Assembly (NCBI RefSeq): GCF_018283675.1 | Contig: NZ_JAGVRK010000001.1 | Coordinates: 744,001-808,000 of the forward strand | Source: Metabacillus flavus | GTDB lineage: Bacteria; Bacillota; Bacilli; Bacillales; Bacillaceae | Direction: 5' to 3' | DNA length: 64,000 bases | Shown here: piece after piece, positions 34,199-44,777 of the stretch | Numbering within the stretch: the first letter of the stretch is position 1 | How the letters are laid out: each line of letters begins with the position of its first letter | Translations under genes and position numbers: made by a program | The notes under the pieces: model-generated | Told to the model about the DNA's origin: nothing | What the model saw: only the letters and a program-made list of their open reading frames with translations | Databases searched by the model: none

Positions 34199-34522
34199 AT
34201 GGAAATGCAAACACAGCGATACAGTGAAATGACCCAATTTGAACTGAATACGGAAATTGGAGCATTAAAAGAGAAAGCAAGGAAGGCAGAGCAAATGGGG
34301 ATGGTCAACGAATTTGCCGTGCTCGACCGGAAAATTTCAATGGCAAAATCCTACTTGCTGGATCCTGCAGAGTTTAAGGCTGGGGATGAATATGAAATCG
34401 AGGGTGCTCCCGGAGAGATTTTCAAGATTGTATATATGAACGGAATATTCGCCTGGGGACACCGTCTTGAGACCCCTGATCGGGAGGAAGCGCTGCCGAT
34501 TTCCGTGCTCCTTAAACCTTAA
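34199..34522 (+). CDS. yfhH: YfhH family protein (DUF1811)
   Basis: A 107-residue protein starting at ATG 34199 (AGGGGGAACG). 'YSEMTQFELNTEIGALKEKARKAEQMGMVNEFAVLDRKISMAKSYL' is a helical hairpin and is followed by a small beta domain 'FKAGDEYEIEGAPGEIFKIVYMNGIFAWG', as in B. subtilis YfhH. It follows recX by 50 bases. Function unknown. Confidence 0.8.
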   Translation: MEMQTQRYSEMTQFELNTEIGALKEKARKAEQMGMVNEFAVLDRKISMAKSYLLDPAEFKAGDEYEIEGAPGEIFKIVYMNGIFAWGHRLETPDREEALPISVLLKP

Positions 34523-34555
34523 AGACCGGCCGCATTAGCACGGCCAGTCTTTTTG
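34522..34555 (+). terminator. Terminator of recX-yfhH
   Basis: AAAGACcGGCCG...cGGCCaGTCTTTTT forms a stem with T-run directly after the stop. Confidence 0.8.
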
Positions 34556-34668
34556 CTGCGTTCCGCCGTTCACCTGGGGTGAGCGTACTTCAGGGTTATA
34601 GAAGCTGCGAATACGCTTTGTTCTTGAATCGAAGGATAGGTGAAGATTGCCCGGCAAGAAGATCTCGA

Positions 34669-34824
34669 TTAGTTGTAATCTTCTCTTTGGCCAGAAGCTC
34701 TCATACGCTCCTGGGGATGATCGTTGATCGAACCGTCAGCGCGTTTGGACGCATACGCGCCTTTCGCACGCGCTTCGCCTTCTGATCTTGCTGCAATGGG
34801 GAAATCCTTTGCTTTGTTCCGCAA
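34669..34824 (-). CDS. sspK: Small acid-soluble spore protein K
   Basis: A 51-residue protein with TTG start at 34824 and GGAGGCGG six bases upstream. '[18 protein letters not shown]' and '[12 protein letters not shown]' match SspK closely. The longer frame upstream is not conserved. Expressed in the forespore in B. subtilis; located between yfhH and yfhJ, as there. Confidence 0.85.
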   Translation of the reverse strand: MRNKAKDFPIAARSEGEARAKGAYASKRADGSINDHPQERMRASGQREDYN

Positions 34825-34953
34825 TCGAACCGCCTCCAGTGATGGGTTGTTTCGCTTCATTTGTATCGAAGCGTACTACTATTATGAGCATCAGGCTTTG
34901 TATTATAATTAGTACATACAGGCAGAATTGCCTTCAAAAAGGAGGTGCTCTGA

Positions 34954-35223
34954 ATGGAGAGCTATTATGAGCGTCTTACTGATTTGCTGCTTTTAAAAAA
35001 TGATTCGCTTGCATATGCACAGGCAAGAACATGGGTAGAACTGCTTTGGGAGGATTTCGAAGCTACTTATGCAAAAGCGGGTGCAACATATAAAGGCAAA
35101 GAAATGACGGAAGCCATCGTAAGAAATTGGATTGAACAATATGGTCCAAGGCTTCATGAATTCGTCGCTTCAAATCCGAAATACAAGCATCTTTTAAACA
35201 ACGATGATTATCTGCAGCATTAA
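34954..35223 (+). CDS. yfhJ: YfhJ (WVELL family) protein
   Basis: An 89-residue protein with AAAGGAGGTG before ATG. 'ARTWVELLWEDFEATYAKAG' contains the WVELL core of the family and 'VRNWIEQYGPRLHEF' its second block. Soluble and helical, function unknown. Placed as in B. subtilis. Confidence 0.85.
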   Translation: MESYYERLTDLLLLKNDSLAYAQARTWVELLWEDFEATYAKAGATYKGKEMTEAIVRNWIEQYGPRLHEFVASNPKYKHLLNNDDYLQH

Positions 35224-35258
35224 AAAGAGGCGGGTTCCTTTTAGGAACCGCCTCTTTT
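35224..35258. terminator. Bidirectional terminator between yfhJ and yfhP
   Basis: AAAAGAGGCGGTTCC TAAA AGGAACC(C)GCCTCTTTTT is an almost perfect fifteen-base stem with A/T runs on both sides; the yfhP stop lies in it. Confidence 0.85.
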
Positions 35259-36237
35259 AATCGGGAATGATGTGAAGTTTTTTTCTGAGTTTTTCTTCAC
35301 TGAAGATCCATCCAGTATAGGAACTGACAATTTTCAGACTGCTGTCAAGCTGAACAATCGCAACGAAAGGATAATATCCTTTACTGCGGTAGCGAAGATC
35401 GATAAAGCGCACTTCATAGTGATCAGAGAATTCTTCCACTTCCCAGCGATAAACAGGCGAGAAGGATAAGAACGCAGAAATGTTATGATCCTCTTCAGCA
35501 GCTTTAATCATTTCTGTCTGCGGAACAGGGACGCGGTCGAACTCATCAAGCACAGTTAATACACCTTTAACATGACGCGCCACATAAAAATGGGATTCCG
35601 TCGTAACAGCAAGGTGCCAGCTCCTGAATTTCAATGTCGGAGAAATGATGATTCCGGTCACATTGTTGAACCGTTCGTTAATTTCATGAACGATTTTTTT
35701 GTTCATAATATACCTTACTACATAATAACCTGCCAGGATTGCGAACATGACGGCAAACGTATAGCCCTGCGGTGCTCCGAAGACCCAAATCGCAATAGCA
35801 AGACCATGAATGGAGAAAATAATCGGATCAAACGTGTTGATTAATCCGAGTGCAATCCATTTATCCGAAAATGGCCTTAAAGCCTGAGTTCCATAAGCGT
35901 TAAAAATATCCACAAACACGTGCAGTGCGACAGCAATGAATGTCCAAATCCCTAAATGCAGCAAATCTACCCCGGGAAAAAAAAGATAAATCAATGCTGT
36001 AATCAGAACTGACCATATCAAAACGGCAGGCATGGAATGCGTAATGCCCCGATGATTTCGGATATAGACAGCATTGTTTCGAAGTTTTAGAATAGTATCC
36101 AGGTCCGGAGCCTGCGAGCCAAGAATAACAGCTGCCATAACAGCATGAGATGCTGCAGGGTCACTTCCAATTACGGGATCAAGTGTCGCCGCTCCTCCAA
36201 GTGCAATCCCCATCACCACATGGGTGGCAGTATCCAT
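35257..36237 (-). CDS. yfhP: YfhP: membrane-bound metal-dependent hydrolase (DUF457/YdjM-like)
   Basis: A 326-residue protein. ATG 36237 with GGGAGGG is preferred to the longer frame. 'DTATHVVMGIALGGAAT', 'ILGSQAPDLDTILKL' and 'HRGITHSMPAVLIWS' carry the His/Asp metal ligands of the YdjM/DUF457 family between membrane helices. 'VALHVFVDIFNAYGTQAL' supplies a further HxxxD. The C-terminal ~130 residues are cytoplasmic. Divergent from mutY, as in B. subtilis. Substrate unknown, possibly a lipid. Confidence 0.85.
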   Translation of the reverse strand: MDTATHVVMGIALGGAATLDPVIGSDPAASHAVMAAVILGSQAPDLDTILKLRNNAVYIRNHRGITHSMPAVLIWSVLITALIYLFFPGVDLLHLGIWTFIAVALHVFVDIFNAYGTQALRPFSDKWIALGLINTFDPIIFSIHGLAIAIWVFGAPQGYTFAVMFAILAGYYVVRYIMNKKIVHEINERFNNVTGIIISPTLKFRSWHLAVTTESHFYVARHVKGVLTVLDEFDRVPVPQTEMIKAAEEDHNISAFLSFSPVYRWEVEEFSDHYEVRFIDLRYRSKGYYPFVAIVQLDSSLKIVSSYTGWIFSEEKLRKKLHIIPD

Positions 36238-36375
36238 AAAATCCCTCCCAGCTTTTAAACGATTCTCAAGTAAACTCTCCGACAAAATAACCGGGAAACA
36301 GGATCTCGTTTTTCTTATCATGCTACTGCTATGTTTCCCATTTTAATATGAATCTTAACATCTGGAGGCTCCAAC

Positions 36376-37464
36376 ATGAAAAACATATTGTCTAAATTGA
36401 AAAAAGAAGAGTTTCAGCAGGACCTGATCGGCTGGTTTCAAAAGGAGCAGCGGATTCTTCCATGGCGCGAAAACTCCGACCCCTACCGAGTCTGGGTATC
36501 TGAGGTTATGCTCCAGCAAACAAGAGTAGACACGGTCATCCCATATTTTCTGAACTTCATGGAAAAATTCCCTAATCCAGCAGCCCTTGCAAATGCAGAC
36601 GAGGAACAAGTCATGAAAGCCTGGGAAGGGCTCGGCTATTACTCAAGAGTGCGCAACCTCCAAGCAGCTGTTAGGGAAGTACATGAATCATACGATGGAG
36701 TAGTACCTGCTGACCCCGACAAGTTCGGTGAACTTAAAGGGGTCGGCCCATATACGAAGGGCGCTGTAATGAGCATCGCCTACAATATCCCGGAACCGGC
36801 TGTAGACGGAAACGTTATGCGCGTGATGTCCAGAATCCTTTTAATAGAAGAAGACATCGCCAAACCGAAAACAAGAAAGCTCTTTGACACAGCCATCAGA
36901 GAAGTTATTGCAAAGGACAACCCATCCGATTTTAATCAGGCACTCATGGAACTCGGCGCCCTCATCTGCACCCCGACGTCCCCATCATGCCTGCTTTGTC
37001 CCGTAAGAGAACATTGTCAGGCATTTGAGCAAGGAAAACAAAACGTCCTGCCCGTCAAAAGCAAAAAGAAAAAGCAGAAGTCCCTGCTTCTTGGAGCCGC
37101 CGTATTGACTGACAGCGAGGGGAACTTCTGGATTCACAAACGGCCGTCGGAAGGCCTGCTCGCCAATCTTTGGGAGTTTCCAAACTGCGAAACTGTATCG
37201 GAGACCATGACACAAAAAGCAGAGCTTGAATTATTTTTAAATAAAGCATACGGTGCACTAACTGAATTAACACCTATAGAAGGAATCATCCAGCACGTGT
37301 TCAGCCACCTGATTTGGAACATCACCCTTTTTACAGGAAAAGTGGAACGGGCTGATGCCGGAGCCGGACTCGTTAAAGTAACGGAAGAAGAGATGAGGGC
37401 TTACGCCTTTCCTGTATCCCACCAGAAGATTTATCAGCTGTTTTTGGATAAGGAGAAGAACTGA
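36376..37464 (+). CDS. mutY: A/G-specific adenine DNA glycosylase MutY
   Basis: A 362-residue protein with TGGAGG before ATG. '[18 protein letters not shown]' holds catalytic Glu43, '[31 protein letters not shown]' the helix-hairpin-helix and Asp144. Cys198-x6-Cys205-x2-Cys208-x5-Cys214 binds the 4Fe-4S cluster. The C-terminal NUDIX-like domain (about 230-355) recognises 8-oxoguanine. It removes adenine mispaired with 8-oxoguanine. Confidence 0.95.
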   Translation: MKNILSKLKKEEFQQDLIGWFQKEQRILPWRENSDPYRVWVSEVMLQQTRVDTVIPYFLNFMEKFPNPAALANADEEQVMKAWEGLGYYSRVRNLQAAVREVHESYDGVVPADPDKFGELKGVGPYTKGAVMSIAYNIPEPAVDGNVMRVMSRILLIEEDIAKPKTRKLFDTAIREVIAKDNPSDFNQALMELGALICTPTSPSCLLCPVREHCQAFEQGKQNVLPVKSKKKKQKSLLLGAAVLTDSEGNFWIHKRPSEGLLANLWEFPNCETVSETMTQKAELELFLNKAYGALTELTPIEGIIQHVFSHLIWNITLFTGKVERADAGAGLVKVTEEEMRAYAFPVSHQKIYQLFLDKEKN

Positions 37465-37468
37465 TTGA

Positions 37469-37492
37469 GGAACCCGGCATGTGCCGGGTTGT
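37469..37492 (+). terminator. Possible mutY terminator
   Basis: GAACCCGGCATGTGCCGGGTTG forms a compact GC-rich hairpin followed by TATTCTTATTG; the T-run is interrupted. Confidence 0.55.
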
Positions 37493-37529
37493 ATTCTTAT
37501 TGTTAGGACGGGCATCCAGAAACCCCGAA

Positions 37530-38108
37530 TAGGATGCCAGGCAAACATCAAATGAGCGTGGATGCCAGGGAAGAATGCCAGGCAAACCTCAAATGAGCGG
37601 GAATGCCAGGGAAGAATGCCAGGCGAGAATGCCAGGCAAACTTCAACTGAGCGGGGAATGCCAGGCAAGAATGCCAGGCAAACCTCAAATGAACGTGAAT
37701 GCCAGGGAAGAATGCCAGGCAAACTTCAACTGAGCGGGGAATGCCAGGGAAGAATGCGGCAAACTTCAACTGAACGGGAATGCCAGGCAAGAATGCCAGG
37801 CAAACTTCAACTGAGCGGGGAATGCCAGGGAAGAATGCGGCAAACTTCAACTGAACGGGAATGCCAGGCAAGAATGCCAGGCAAACCTCAAATGACCGTG
37901 AATGCCAGGCAAGAATGCCAGGCAAACATCAAATGACCGTGAATGCCTGGGAAGAATCCCAGGCAAACTTCAACTGAGCGGGGAATGCCAGGCAAGAATG
38001 CCAGGCAAACCTCAAATGAGGGGGAATGCCAGGGAAGAATGCCAGGCAAACCTCAAATGAACGTGAATGCCAGGCAAGAATGCCAGGCAACAATGCCAGG
38101 CAAACATC
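37530..38108. repeat. Long tandem array of GAATGCCAGGcAA / caaacCTCAAaTGAgCGG units
   Basis: About thirteen units of ~27-54 bp fill the spacer between mutY and yfhS. Each joins one to three copies of the palindromic word TGCCAGGCA (or TGCCAGGGA) to CAAAC(C/T)TCAA(A/C)TGA(G/A)CG. Units fall into two alternating subtypes (CCTCAAATGA and CTTCAACTGA). Reading frames through it on both strands are by-products of the repeat. Confidence 0.85.
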
Positions 38109-38143
38109 CCAACATGCAAAAAACGCCCCTGCACGGCAATTAA

Positions 38144-38368
38144 TTAATCGTAACTAACCCTCGTCCCATGCGTATAATCTGCTTCATTTCTCTTTATTCC
38201 GCCGCGCTCCTCGATTTCTTTCATTATTTCTTTGTGAATGGTTAGGCCTTCGGAATTCATATAAGGAAGAATTTGCTGCAGGGCATGGTGGAAATAGGCA
38301 AGTTCTTCGTTTTTCCAGTCCCGTTTCGAGATCATTGTGAGTTCTGACATATCGCGTCCAATGTACAT
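38144..38368 (-). CDS. yfhS: YfhS-like small protein
   Basis: A 74-residue protein with AAGGAGG eight bases before ATG 38368. It starts MYIGRDMSELTMISKRDW and ends with 'IHKEIMKEIEERGG...YTHGTRVSYD', which fits YfhS of B. subtilis in size, start and position (between mutY and fabL). Soluble and helical; function unknown. Confidence 0.65.
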   Translation of the reverse strand: MYIGRDMSELTMISKRDWKNEELAYFHHALQQILPYMNSEGLTIHKEIMKEIEERGGIKRNEADYTHGTRVSYD

Positions 38369-38406
38369 ATCTTATTGCCTCCTTGCCGAATATGGCGAAT
38401 TGACCT

Positions 38407-39208
<802 letters not shown>

Positions 39209-39233
39209 GATGATAAAAATTAAAAAATAAATC

Positions 39234-39263
39234 GCATATTCCTCACCTTCACAGGACATGATA
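39234..39263 (+). promoter_or_regulatory. Sigma-G promoter of sspE
   Basis: GCATA (39234-39238), 18 bases, then CATGATA (39257-39263) matches the forespore sigma-G consensus at both boxes and spacing, about 20 bases before the sspE start. Confidence 0.75.
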
Positions 39264-39284
39264 TTTTTTGTGGAGGTGATTACA

Positions 39285-39476
39285 ATGGCAAACAACAACC
39301 AAAACCAACAACAAGCTGGTAAAACTACTTCTGGTACAAACGTGCAACACGTTAAGCAACAAAACCAGCAAGCTGCTCAAGGACAATACGGTACTGAGTA
39401 TGCTTCTGAAACAGATGCTCAGCACGTGAAAAAGTACAACCAGCAAGCTGAAGCAAACAAATCTAAAAATAGCTAA
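39285..39476 (+). CDS. sspE: Gamma-type small acid-soluble spore protein
   Basis: A 63-residue Gln/Asn-rich protein with GGAGGTG before ATG 39285. Two repeats (GTNVQHVKQQNQQA and ETDAQHVKKYNQQA) separated by a 'YGTEYASE' GPR-protease-type site are diagnostic of gamma SASP, the amino-acid store of the spore core. A sigma-G promoter lies upstream. Confidence 0.95.
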   Translation: MANNNQNQQQAGKTTSGTNVQHVKQQNQQAAQGQYGTEYASETDAQHVKKYNQQAEANKSKNS

Positions 39477-39753
39477 TTCACACCACTGAATGCAGCAATG
39501 CAAGAGAGGTCGCCTGTAAGAATTGTGCTTATCTCCAAACTCTGTACAAGGATCGCTTAATCGTGAGCGGGTCCGGCTGCAGAAGGAGAGAAAGGACGGC
39601 TTGCATGAAGGCGGCCTCTTTTCATTTTTTCTGAAAAGAGTTTTAGCCTCCGACAAAACATGCCATTCTTCTGCATTATTTTCTAAAGGAGCCCGGTCAT
39701 TCGAGGCCGAATATATAGATGAACGAAAGGTAAAGCGGGAAAGGGGCTCTTGC

Positions 39754-40008
39754 ATGAGCAAATTTGATGTGCTTGTTGAGGAGCAGCTTAGGACGATGGA
39801 TAAGCTGCTGGAACTTCAGAATGAAGTGGAGCGATGCCAGAGGATTGAAAGGGAGCTCGAAAGGCTTCAGAACGAGGATAAGCTTAGATTGGTTCAGGAT
39901 GAGATTCAGGTGATGAAAATGGAGTTGCATTCCATTCAGCAGACATTTGAAAAGCAGACGGAAGAAGTAATCCAGTCCTATAAAAATCACCCGGTGAGGG
40001 AACGATAA
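39754..40008 (+). CDS. ygaB: YgaB coiled-coil protein
   Basis: An 84-residue protein starting at ATG 39754 after GGAAAGGGG. Almost all of it is a charged amphipathic helix ('ERCQRIERELERLQNEDKLR'), so a coiled coil is likely. Start and position match YgaB. The ~275-base spacer from sspE shows GGCGGCCTCTTTTC-like terminator sequence and no other gene. Confidence 0.8.
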   Translation: MSKFDVLVEEQLRTMDKLLELQNEVERCQRIERELERLQNEDKLRLVQDEIQVMKMELHSIQQTFEKQTEEVIQSYKNHPVRER

Positions 40009-40180
40009 GAGATTCGAAGGTCATGCATCTGCGAAGTAGAGGATCCCTCTATTTCTGCGGCAATGGCCTTTTGTTTTCTTTTTCAATCTAGTAACTGTAT
40101 AATAAAAAGAAATATGAATTCTGGCTTCTGCATATGATCGGAAATTCTTATGGAAGCTGCTTCAAAGGATGGCGAAAAAG

Positions 40181-40711
40181 ATGGGCTTACCGGCGGAAGG
40201 AGAAACAATACAAATACATAGCTATAAACACAACGGCAAGCTGCATCGAATCTGGGAAGAGACAATGATTCTTAAAGGGACGGACAGCCTGATTATCGGA
40301 GGCAATGACCGGACTACCGTTGTAGAGTCAGATGGAAGGACTTGGATTACCAGAGAACCCGCTATCTGCTATTTTCACGCAAAGCATTGGTTTAATATTA
40401 TCGGCATGATCCGCGAAGACGGTGTCTATTACTACTGTAACATCAGCTCCCCATTTGTATGGGACGATGAGGCACTGAAATATATTGATTATGATCTGGA
40501 TGTTAAGGTGTTCCCGGACAAGTCGTATATTTTACTCGATGAGGATGAATACGAAACCCATAAGAAAGAAATGAACTATCCGGGTGTAATTGATCTTATT
40601 TTGAGAAAAAATGTTGATAGGCTGATTACTTGGATTCATGAAGGAGAGGGACCTTTTTCCTCAGAATTTATTGATACATGGTACGAACAGTATTTAAAAT
40701 TCTCGAAATGA
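40181..40711 (+). CDS. ygaC: Nucleoside tri-/diphosphate phosphatase Ntdp family (DUF402, YgaC)
   Basis: A 176-residue protein. ATG 40181 (MGLPAEGE) is chosen because the family begins there; an ATG 12 bases earlier is possible. '[22 protein letters not shown]', '[33 protein letters not shown]' and '[16 protein letters not shown]' are DUF402 blocks with metal-binding acids. Staphylococcal relatives hydrolyse nucleoside tri- and diphosphates. Confidence 0.9.
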   Translation: MGLPAEGETIQIHSYKHNGKLHRIWEETMILKGTDSLIIGGNDRTTVVESDGRTWITREPAICYFHAKHWFNIIGMIREDGVYYYCNISSPFVWDDEALKYIDYDLDVKVFPDKSYILLDEDEYETHKKEMNYPGVIDLILRKNVDRLITWIHEGEGPFSSEFIDTWYEQYLKFSK

Positions 40712-40830
40712 AGAGGCCTGTTGGAGCGGTTCAGCAGGCTTTTTGCTTGTTTCACGGGGTTGAATGCCCTTCTCGTAGAGGCAGAGAAAGGTGCTTCTGT
40801 TTTTGTTTTATACATCATGGGGGTTAGAAA

Positions 40831-42576
40831 ATGGGTTCAATTAAGCGCTATATGGAATTTGTTAAACCTTATAAATGGCAAATCACCGGTACAATAGCAA
40901 TCGGGATTATAAAATTTGCGATACCGCTTCTGATACCGCTTTTGATCAAATACGTGGTGGATGATATTGTTGGCGGTCCTGGCACGGCTGATGAAAAGAC
41001 GCAGCATCTTTTCACCATTTTGGGTGCTATGTTTGCCGTGTTTGTCGTGATGAGGCCTCCGGTTGAGTATTATCGGCAATACTTGGCTCAGCTTGCATCG
41101 AACAAGATTCTGTATGATATCCGGGATCATCTTTTTACCCATCTCCAAAAGCTTAGTCTCCGATATTATGCGAATACCCGGGGCGGAGAGATTATTTCGC
41201 GGGTAATAAATGATGTCGAGCAGACGAAAAACTTTGTTATGACGGGGTTGATGAATGTCTGGCTGGATGTTGCCACCATATTGATTGCTATCGCCATCAT
41301 GATGACAATGGATATCCCGCTTACACTCATTTCCATCGTTCTTTTCCCTCTATATGGTATCTCGGTAAAGTATTTCTATGGAAAACTGCGCACCTTGACT
41401 AAGGTACGGTCACAGGCGCTCGCAGAGGTACAGGGCCATTTGCACGAACGTGTTCAAGGGATGCCTGTGATCCGAAGCTTTGCCATTGAGGATCATGAGC
41501 AGCGCCAGTTTGCTTCTGAAAATCAGAACTTCCTGCAGAAAGCGATTGATCATACAAGCTGGAATGCGAAGACATTTGCCGTCGTGAATACGATCACCGA
41601 TGCCGCTCCGCTCATTGTCATCGCTTATGCAGGATATCAGGTTATCCACGGCAATTTAACAGTCGGAACAATGGTCGCATTTATTGCTTATATTGAAAGA
41701 CTGTATGGTCCTTTGAGACGTCTGATCAATTCCTCTACTCTGATTACCCAGGCATTTGCTTCGATGGATCGTGTATTTGAGTTTATGGATGAACCATATG
41801 ATATTGTAGACAAGCCGAATGCAGTCAAAGCGGATCGTGTGAAAGGGCAGCTCAAATTCGAGAATGTAACGTTTCAATACGACGACGATGATGCAAAGGT
41901 TCTCGATGATGTAACCCTTGAGGCAAATAAAGGGGAAACCATTGCCCTCGTAGGAATGAGCGGAGGCGGAAAATCGACGCTTGTCAGCCTTATTCCCAGG
42001 TTTTATGATGTAACGGGCGGCCGGATTACCCTTGACGGCACCGACATTCGCGACTACGAAGCGACCAGTCTTCGCAATCAAATTGGCATGGTGCTTCAGG
42101 ATACCTTCCTTTTCTCTCACTCAGTAAAAGAAAACATCCTTGTCGGGAAACCGGATGCGACGGATGAGGAAGTAATCGAGGCCGCCAAAGCAGCCAATGC
42201 ACATGACTTTATCATGAAGCTTCCAGACGGTTATGAAACAAAGGTCGGAGAACGAGGGGTCAAGCTTTCCGGGGGACAAAAGCAAAGAGTATCTATTGCC
42301 CGGGTATTCCTGAAAAATCCTCCAATCCTTGTAATGGACGAAGCAACCAGCGCACTCGATCTCGAAAGTGAACACCTCATTCAGGAAGCGCTCGAAGGGC
42401 TATCTAAGGATCGAACCACCTTTATTGTCGCTCACCGCCTTTCAACCATTACCCACGCAGGCCAGATTATCCTCATGGACCATGGGAAAATTGCGGAAAA
42501 AGGAACACATAGGGAACTGATGGCGAAAAAAGGTCTGTACCACAACCTGTTTCAAATTCAGCAGTTAAACTTGTAG
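40831..42576 (+). CDS. ygaD: Homodimeric ABC exporter YgaD (MsbA/BmrA-like)
   Basis: A 581-residue half-transporter. Six helices (1-310) with '[37 protein letters not shown]', then ATPase: Walker A '[14 protein letters not shown]', Q loop 'MVLQDTFLF', signature '[14 protein letters not shown]', Walker B '[12 protein letters not shown]', H loop 'VAHRLST'. It exports lipids or drugs as a dimer. It is downstream of ygaC as in B. subtilis. Confidence 0.9.
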   Translation: MGSIKRYMEFVKPYKWQITGTIAIGIIKFAIPLLIPLLIKYVVDDIVGGPGTADEKTQHLFTILGAMFAVFVVMRPPVEYYRQYLAQLASNKILYDIRDHLFTHLQKLSLRYYANTRGGEIISRVINDVEQTKNFVMTGLMNVWLDVATILIAIAIMMTMDIPLTLISIVLFPLYGISVKYFYGKLRTLTKVRSQALAEVQGHLHERVQGMPVIRSFAIEDHEQRQFASENQNFLQKAIDHTSWNAKTFAVVNTITDAAPLIVIAYAGYQVIHGNLTVGTMVAFIAYIERLYGPLRRLINSSTLITQAFASMDRVFEFMDEPYDIVDKPNAVKADRVKGQLKFENVTFQYDDDDAKVLDDVTLEANKGETIALVGMSGGGKSTLVSLIPRFYDVTGGRITLDGTDIRDYEATSLRNQIGMVLQDTFLFSHSVKENILVGKPDATDEEVIEAAKAANAHDFIMKLPDGYETKVGERGVKLSGGQKQRVSIARVFLKNPPILVMDEATSALDLESEHLIQEALEGLSKDRTTFIVAHRLSTITHAGQIILMDHGKIAEKGTHRELMAKKGLYHNLFQIQQLNL

Positions 42577-42706
42577 AAGCCCTCGAATACAGCGGCTCAA
42601 ACTGGGTTGCTTTATGGAGTGCTGATAAGGGAGCGATGCTTTTGGTTAAGGTGAACGGGTTGAGATTGCTGAAAGGAAAAGATCGCTAATCAATGGTTTA
42701 ATGAAG

Positions 42707-42736
42707 GCACCGGAGCAGTTTTTCCGGTGCTTTTTG
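42707..42736 (+). terminator. Terminator after ygaD
   Basis: GCACCGGAgcagTTTTTCCGGTGC followed by TTTTT. Confidence 0.8.
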
Positions 42737-42780
42737 TATAATCAGCTGCCATGTTTCCGTTTGTATACCATCCAGTAAGC

Positions 42781-42900
42781 GGGAATAATGCTAGCTGTTT
42801 AGGATAATTGCTGACTTTTTGGGATAATTGCTGACTTTTTGGAATAATTGCTGACTTTTCAGGATAATTGCTGACTTTTTGAAATAATTGCTGACTTTCG
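42781..42900. repeat. Six 20-bp tandem units, GGATAATTGCTGACTTTTT
   Basis: Units start at 42781 (degenerate), 42801, 42821, 42841, 42861 and 42881, an exact 20-bp period; the last five share ATAATTGCTGACTTT. The 1.2-kb gap that contains it holds no supported gene. A short open piece near 42905-43051 (HPGDFMDVSGILNS...) may be a remnant, and AAGCTCTCC...GGAGGGCTTTTT (43161-43187) is a lone terminator. Confidence 0.9.
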
Positions 42901-43353
42901 AGATTAGCAGTCCATCCCGGCGATTTCATGGATGTCAGCGGTATCTTGAATAGCAATTTCACCGCTTCTAAATTCTGCTTTAAACGTAAGGAAGAGAACG
43001 TGAGCATCAATATTTTTGACGAAAGACTCGTTCACGGAGAGCAGATTTCCTAAGTCCTGTTTTCTCAAAGGCTCTCAGCTGCGCTGCCAGCGTAAGTAAT
43101 TCTTCTTTTCCGCCCCGCCCCCGGCTTCAACTAATCATCCCGTTTTTTTACCATTGCTTCAAGCTCTCCAAAAAGGAGGGCTTTTTGTCATAATAAAAAG
43201 CCTGTCTTCATAACAATGTAGTACCTTCTGGCTAATTCAGGGAAAAATTTTTATAGCAAATAAAATTATATTGATTGCCATCACATTGCCTGAAACCAGT
43301 GATTTCTATCATAAAAAATACTATAGAACAGAAAATGTTATTTTTTCTGAATA

Positions 43354-43382
43354 TTTACACTAGTGTAAAAGTTTGATATATT
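43354..43382 (+). promoter_or_regulatory. Sigma-A promoter covered by a 16-bp palindrome
   Basis: TTTACA (43354-43359), 17 bases, TATATT (43377-43382) is a good promoter. Its -35 box is the left arm of TTTACACTAGTGTAAA (43354-43369), a perfect palindrome. It probably drives the peptide-importer operon ~400 bases downstream under a TetR- or Fnr-like dimeric regulator. Confidence 0.6.
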
Positions 43383-43558
43383 ATTGAAATATAAAACTCC
43401 TTAGTTTCCACTCTGCTCAAAAAAATCTTAGATTTTCTGCATTATCTACATAATTTCTGCAAAATCTGCCCGCAAATTGGCTCGTAAAAGAGCCCCAACA
43501 AGATGAAAAACATTTAAGCTGCTGTAATAATTTTTCTTAAACAGAGATAAACGAATAC

Positions 43559-43735
43559 GGCTGAAAAACGTCCAGTATCGGCTTGAAAAAGAAGATTGGC
43601 TGGAACCCCAGGTGAACGGCTCAAAAAGAACCGCACCCGGCCAGCTGGGAAGCGCCGAGCTCTGGCTGGAAAATAAGGTTTGGCTGGAAACCCCAGGTGA
43701 ACGGCTGAACAGCGTTCCGCCTGGACTGCAAAAAG
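43559..43735. repeat. ~21-bp-period array, GGCTGgAAa core
   Basis: GGCT-type words start at 43559, 43580, 43598, 43618, 43639, 43664, 43682, 43703 and about 43723, mostly 18, 20 or 21 bp apart. GGCTGGAACCCCAGGTGAACG occurs twice. The core is the same as in the array at 30045. It fills the leader of the importer operon. Confidence 0.7.
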
Positions 43736-43775
43736 ACAAAATAATAGAGGGTACCGCATAGAGGGGGCAAGACCT

Positions 43776-44777
43776 TTGAAAAATGAGACGGTGTTGGAAG
43801 TCAGGAATCTATCAGTCGGCTTCAAACGAGATGCTTCTGTAACGGATGTGGTGAAGTCCGTTGATTTGACCTTGAAGAAAGGAGAAATTCTCGGGATTGT
43901 CGGCGAGTCAGGCTGCGGAAAAAGTGTGACGTCGATGGCGCTGATGGGTCTTTTGCCGAATACTTCTCTGGTTAGAGGCGAAATTCTCTATAAGGATAAG
44001 GATCTTCTTAAACAAAGTGAAGTGTCGTTAAGAAAAATCAGAGGCAATGAAATTGCAATGATTTTTCAGGAGCCGATGACGTCGCTGAATCCGCTTCTCA
44101 AAATCGGGGAACAGCTGATGGAAGCGTGCCGGGTTCATACGAAGTGTTCAAAAAAGGAAGCGAAGGAGCAGGCGGTTCAAATGCTTGGGCTTGTCGGTAT
44201 GCCAAGGCCGGAATCTCTTCTCGGTGAATATCCGCATCAGCTGTCTGGCGGGATGCGCCAGCGTGTCATGATTGCTATGGCGATGATCTGCAATCCGGGT
44301 GTATTGATTGCGGACGAGCCGACAACAGCGCTTGATGTAACAATTCAGTCTCAGATCCTGGCGCTTATGAAGGATTTGAATAAAAAGCTGAATACATCGA
44401 TTTTACTAATTACCCATGATCTTGGTGTAGTTGCTCAGGTGTGCGACCGGGTCGCGGTGATGTATGCAGGGCAAATTGCTGAGGAAGGGGATGTTGAATC
44501 CATTTTTTCTTCTCCAAAGCATCCGTATACGAGGGGGCTGCTGCAGTCCGTTCCGGATATCCGTACGAAGAAAGAAAAGCTTTTTTCTATAAAAGGTCAG
44601 GTTCCGAAGCCAGGCAGTATCCAGAGAGGATGCGCGTATGCCAACCGGTGTGAATTCGTTCAGCCGCTGTGCCAGGAGGAGGGGCCGGACTTGACTGTAA
44701 GCAGCGGGCAGAAGGTTCGATGCTGGCTGTATAAAGAGGAGGGTGCCCTGATTGAGTCAGCCATTGCTAGAGATTGA
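43776..44777 (+). CDS. Peptide ABC importer ATPase, OppD/DppD-like
   Basis: A 333-residue ATPase with TTG start and AGGGGG upstream. Walker A '[22 protein letters not shown]', signature '[15 protein letters not shown]', Walker B '[13 protein letters not shown]', and the C-terminal oligopeptide-transporter extension with '[15 protein letters not shown]'. First of five genes of a complete oligopeptide/dipeptide importer; overlaps the next gene by 26 bases. Confidence 0.85.
   Translation: MKNETVLEVRNLSVGFKRDASVTDVVKSVDLTLKKGEILGIVGESGCGKSVTSMALMGLLPNTSLVRGEILYKDKDLLKQSEVSLRKIRGNEIAMIFQEPMTSLNPLLKIGEQLMEACRVHTKCSKKEAKEQAVQMLGLVGMPRPESLLGEYPHQLSGGMRQRVMIAMAMICNPGVLIADEPTTALDVTIQSQILALMKDLNKKLNTSILLITHDLGVVAQVCDRVAVMYAGQIAEEGDVESIFSSPKHPYTRGLLQSVPDIRTKKEKLFSIKGQVPKPGSIQRGCAYANRCEFVQPLCQEEGPDLTVSSGQKVRCWLYKEEGALIESAIARD

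Noticed and set aside
20941-38108. CRISPR array
   Set aside because: The repeats are contiguous or degenerate, without unique spacers of constant length, and no cas genes are in the window.
37548-38143. Forward and reverse frames rich in MPGK/ARQTS or PGI/AWHS repeats
   Set aside because: Both strands are open only because of the repeat array; unit lengths vary, frames break, and no ribosome site is present.
42690-43010. Reverse frame with QKVSNYP repeats
   Set aside because: It reads through the 20-bp array, whose period is not a multiple of three, and has no ribosome site.
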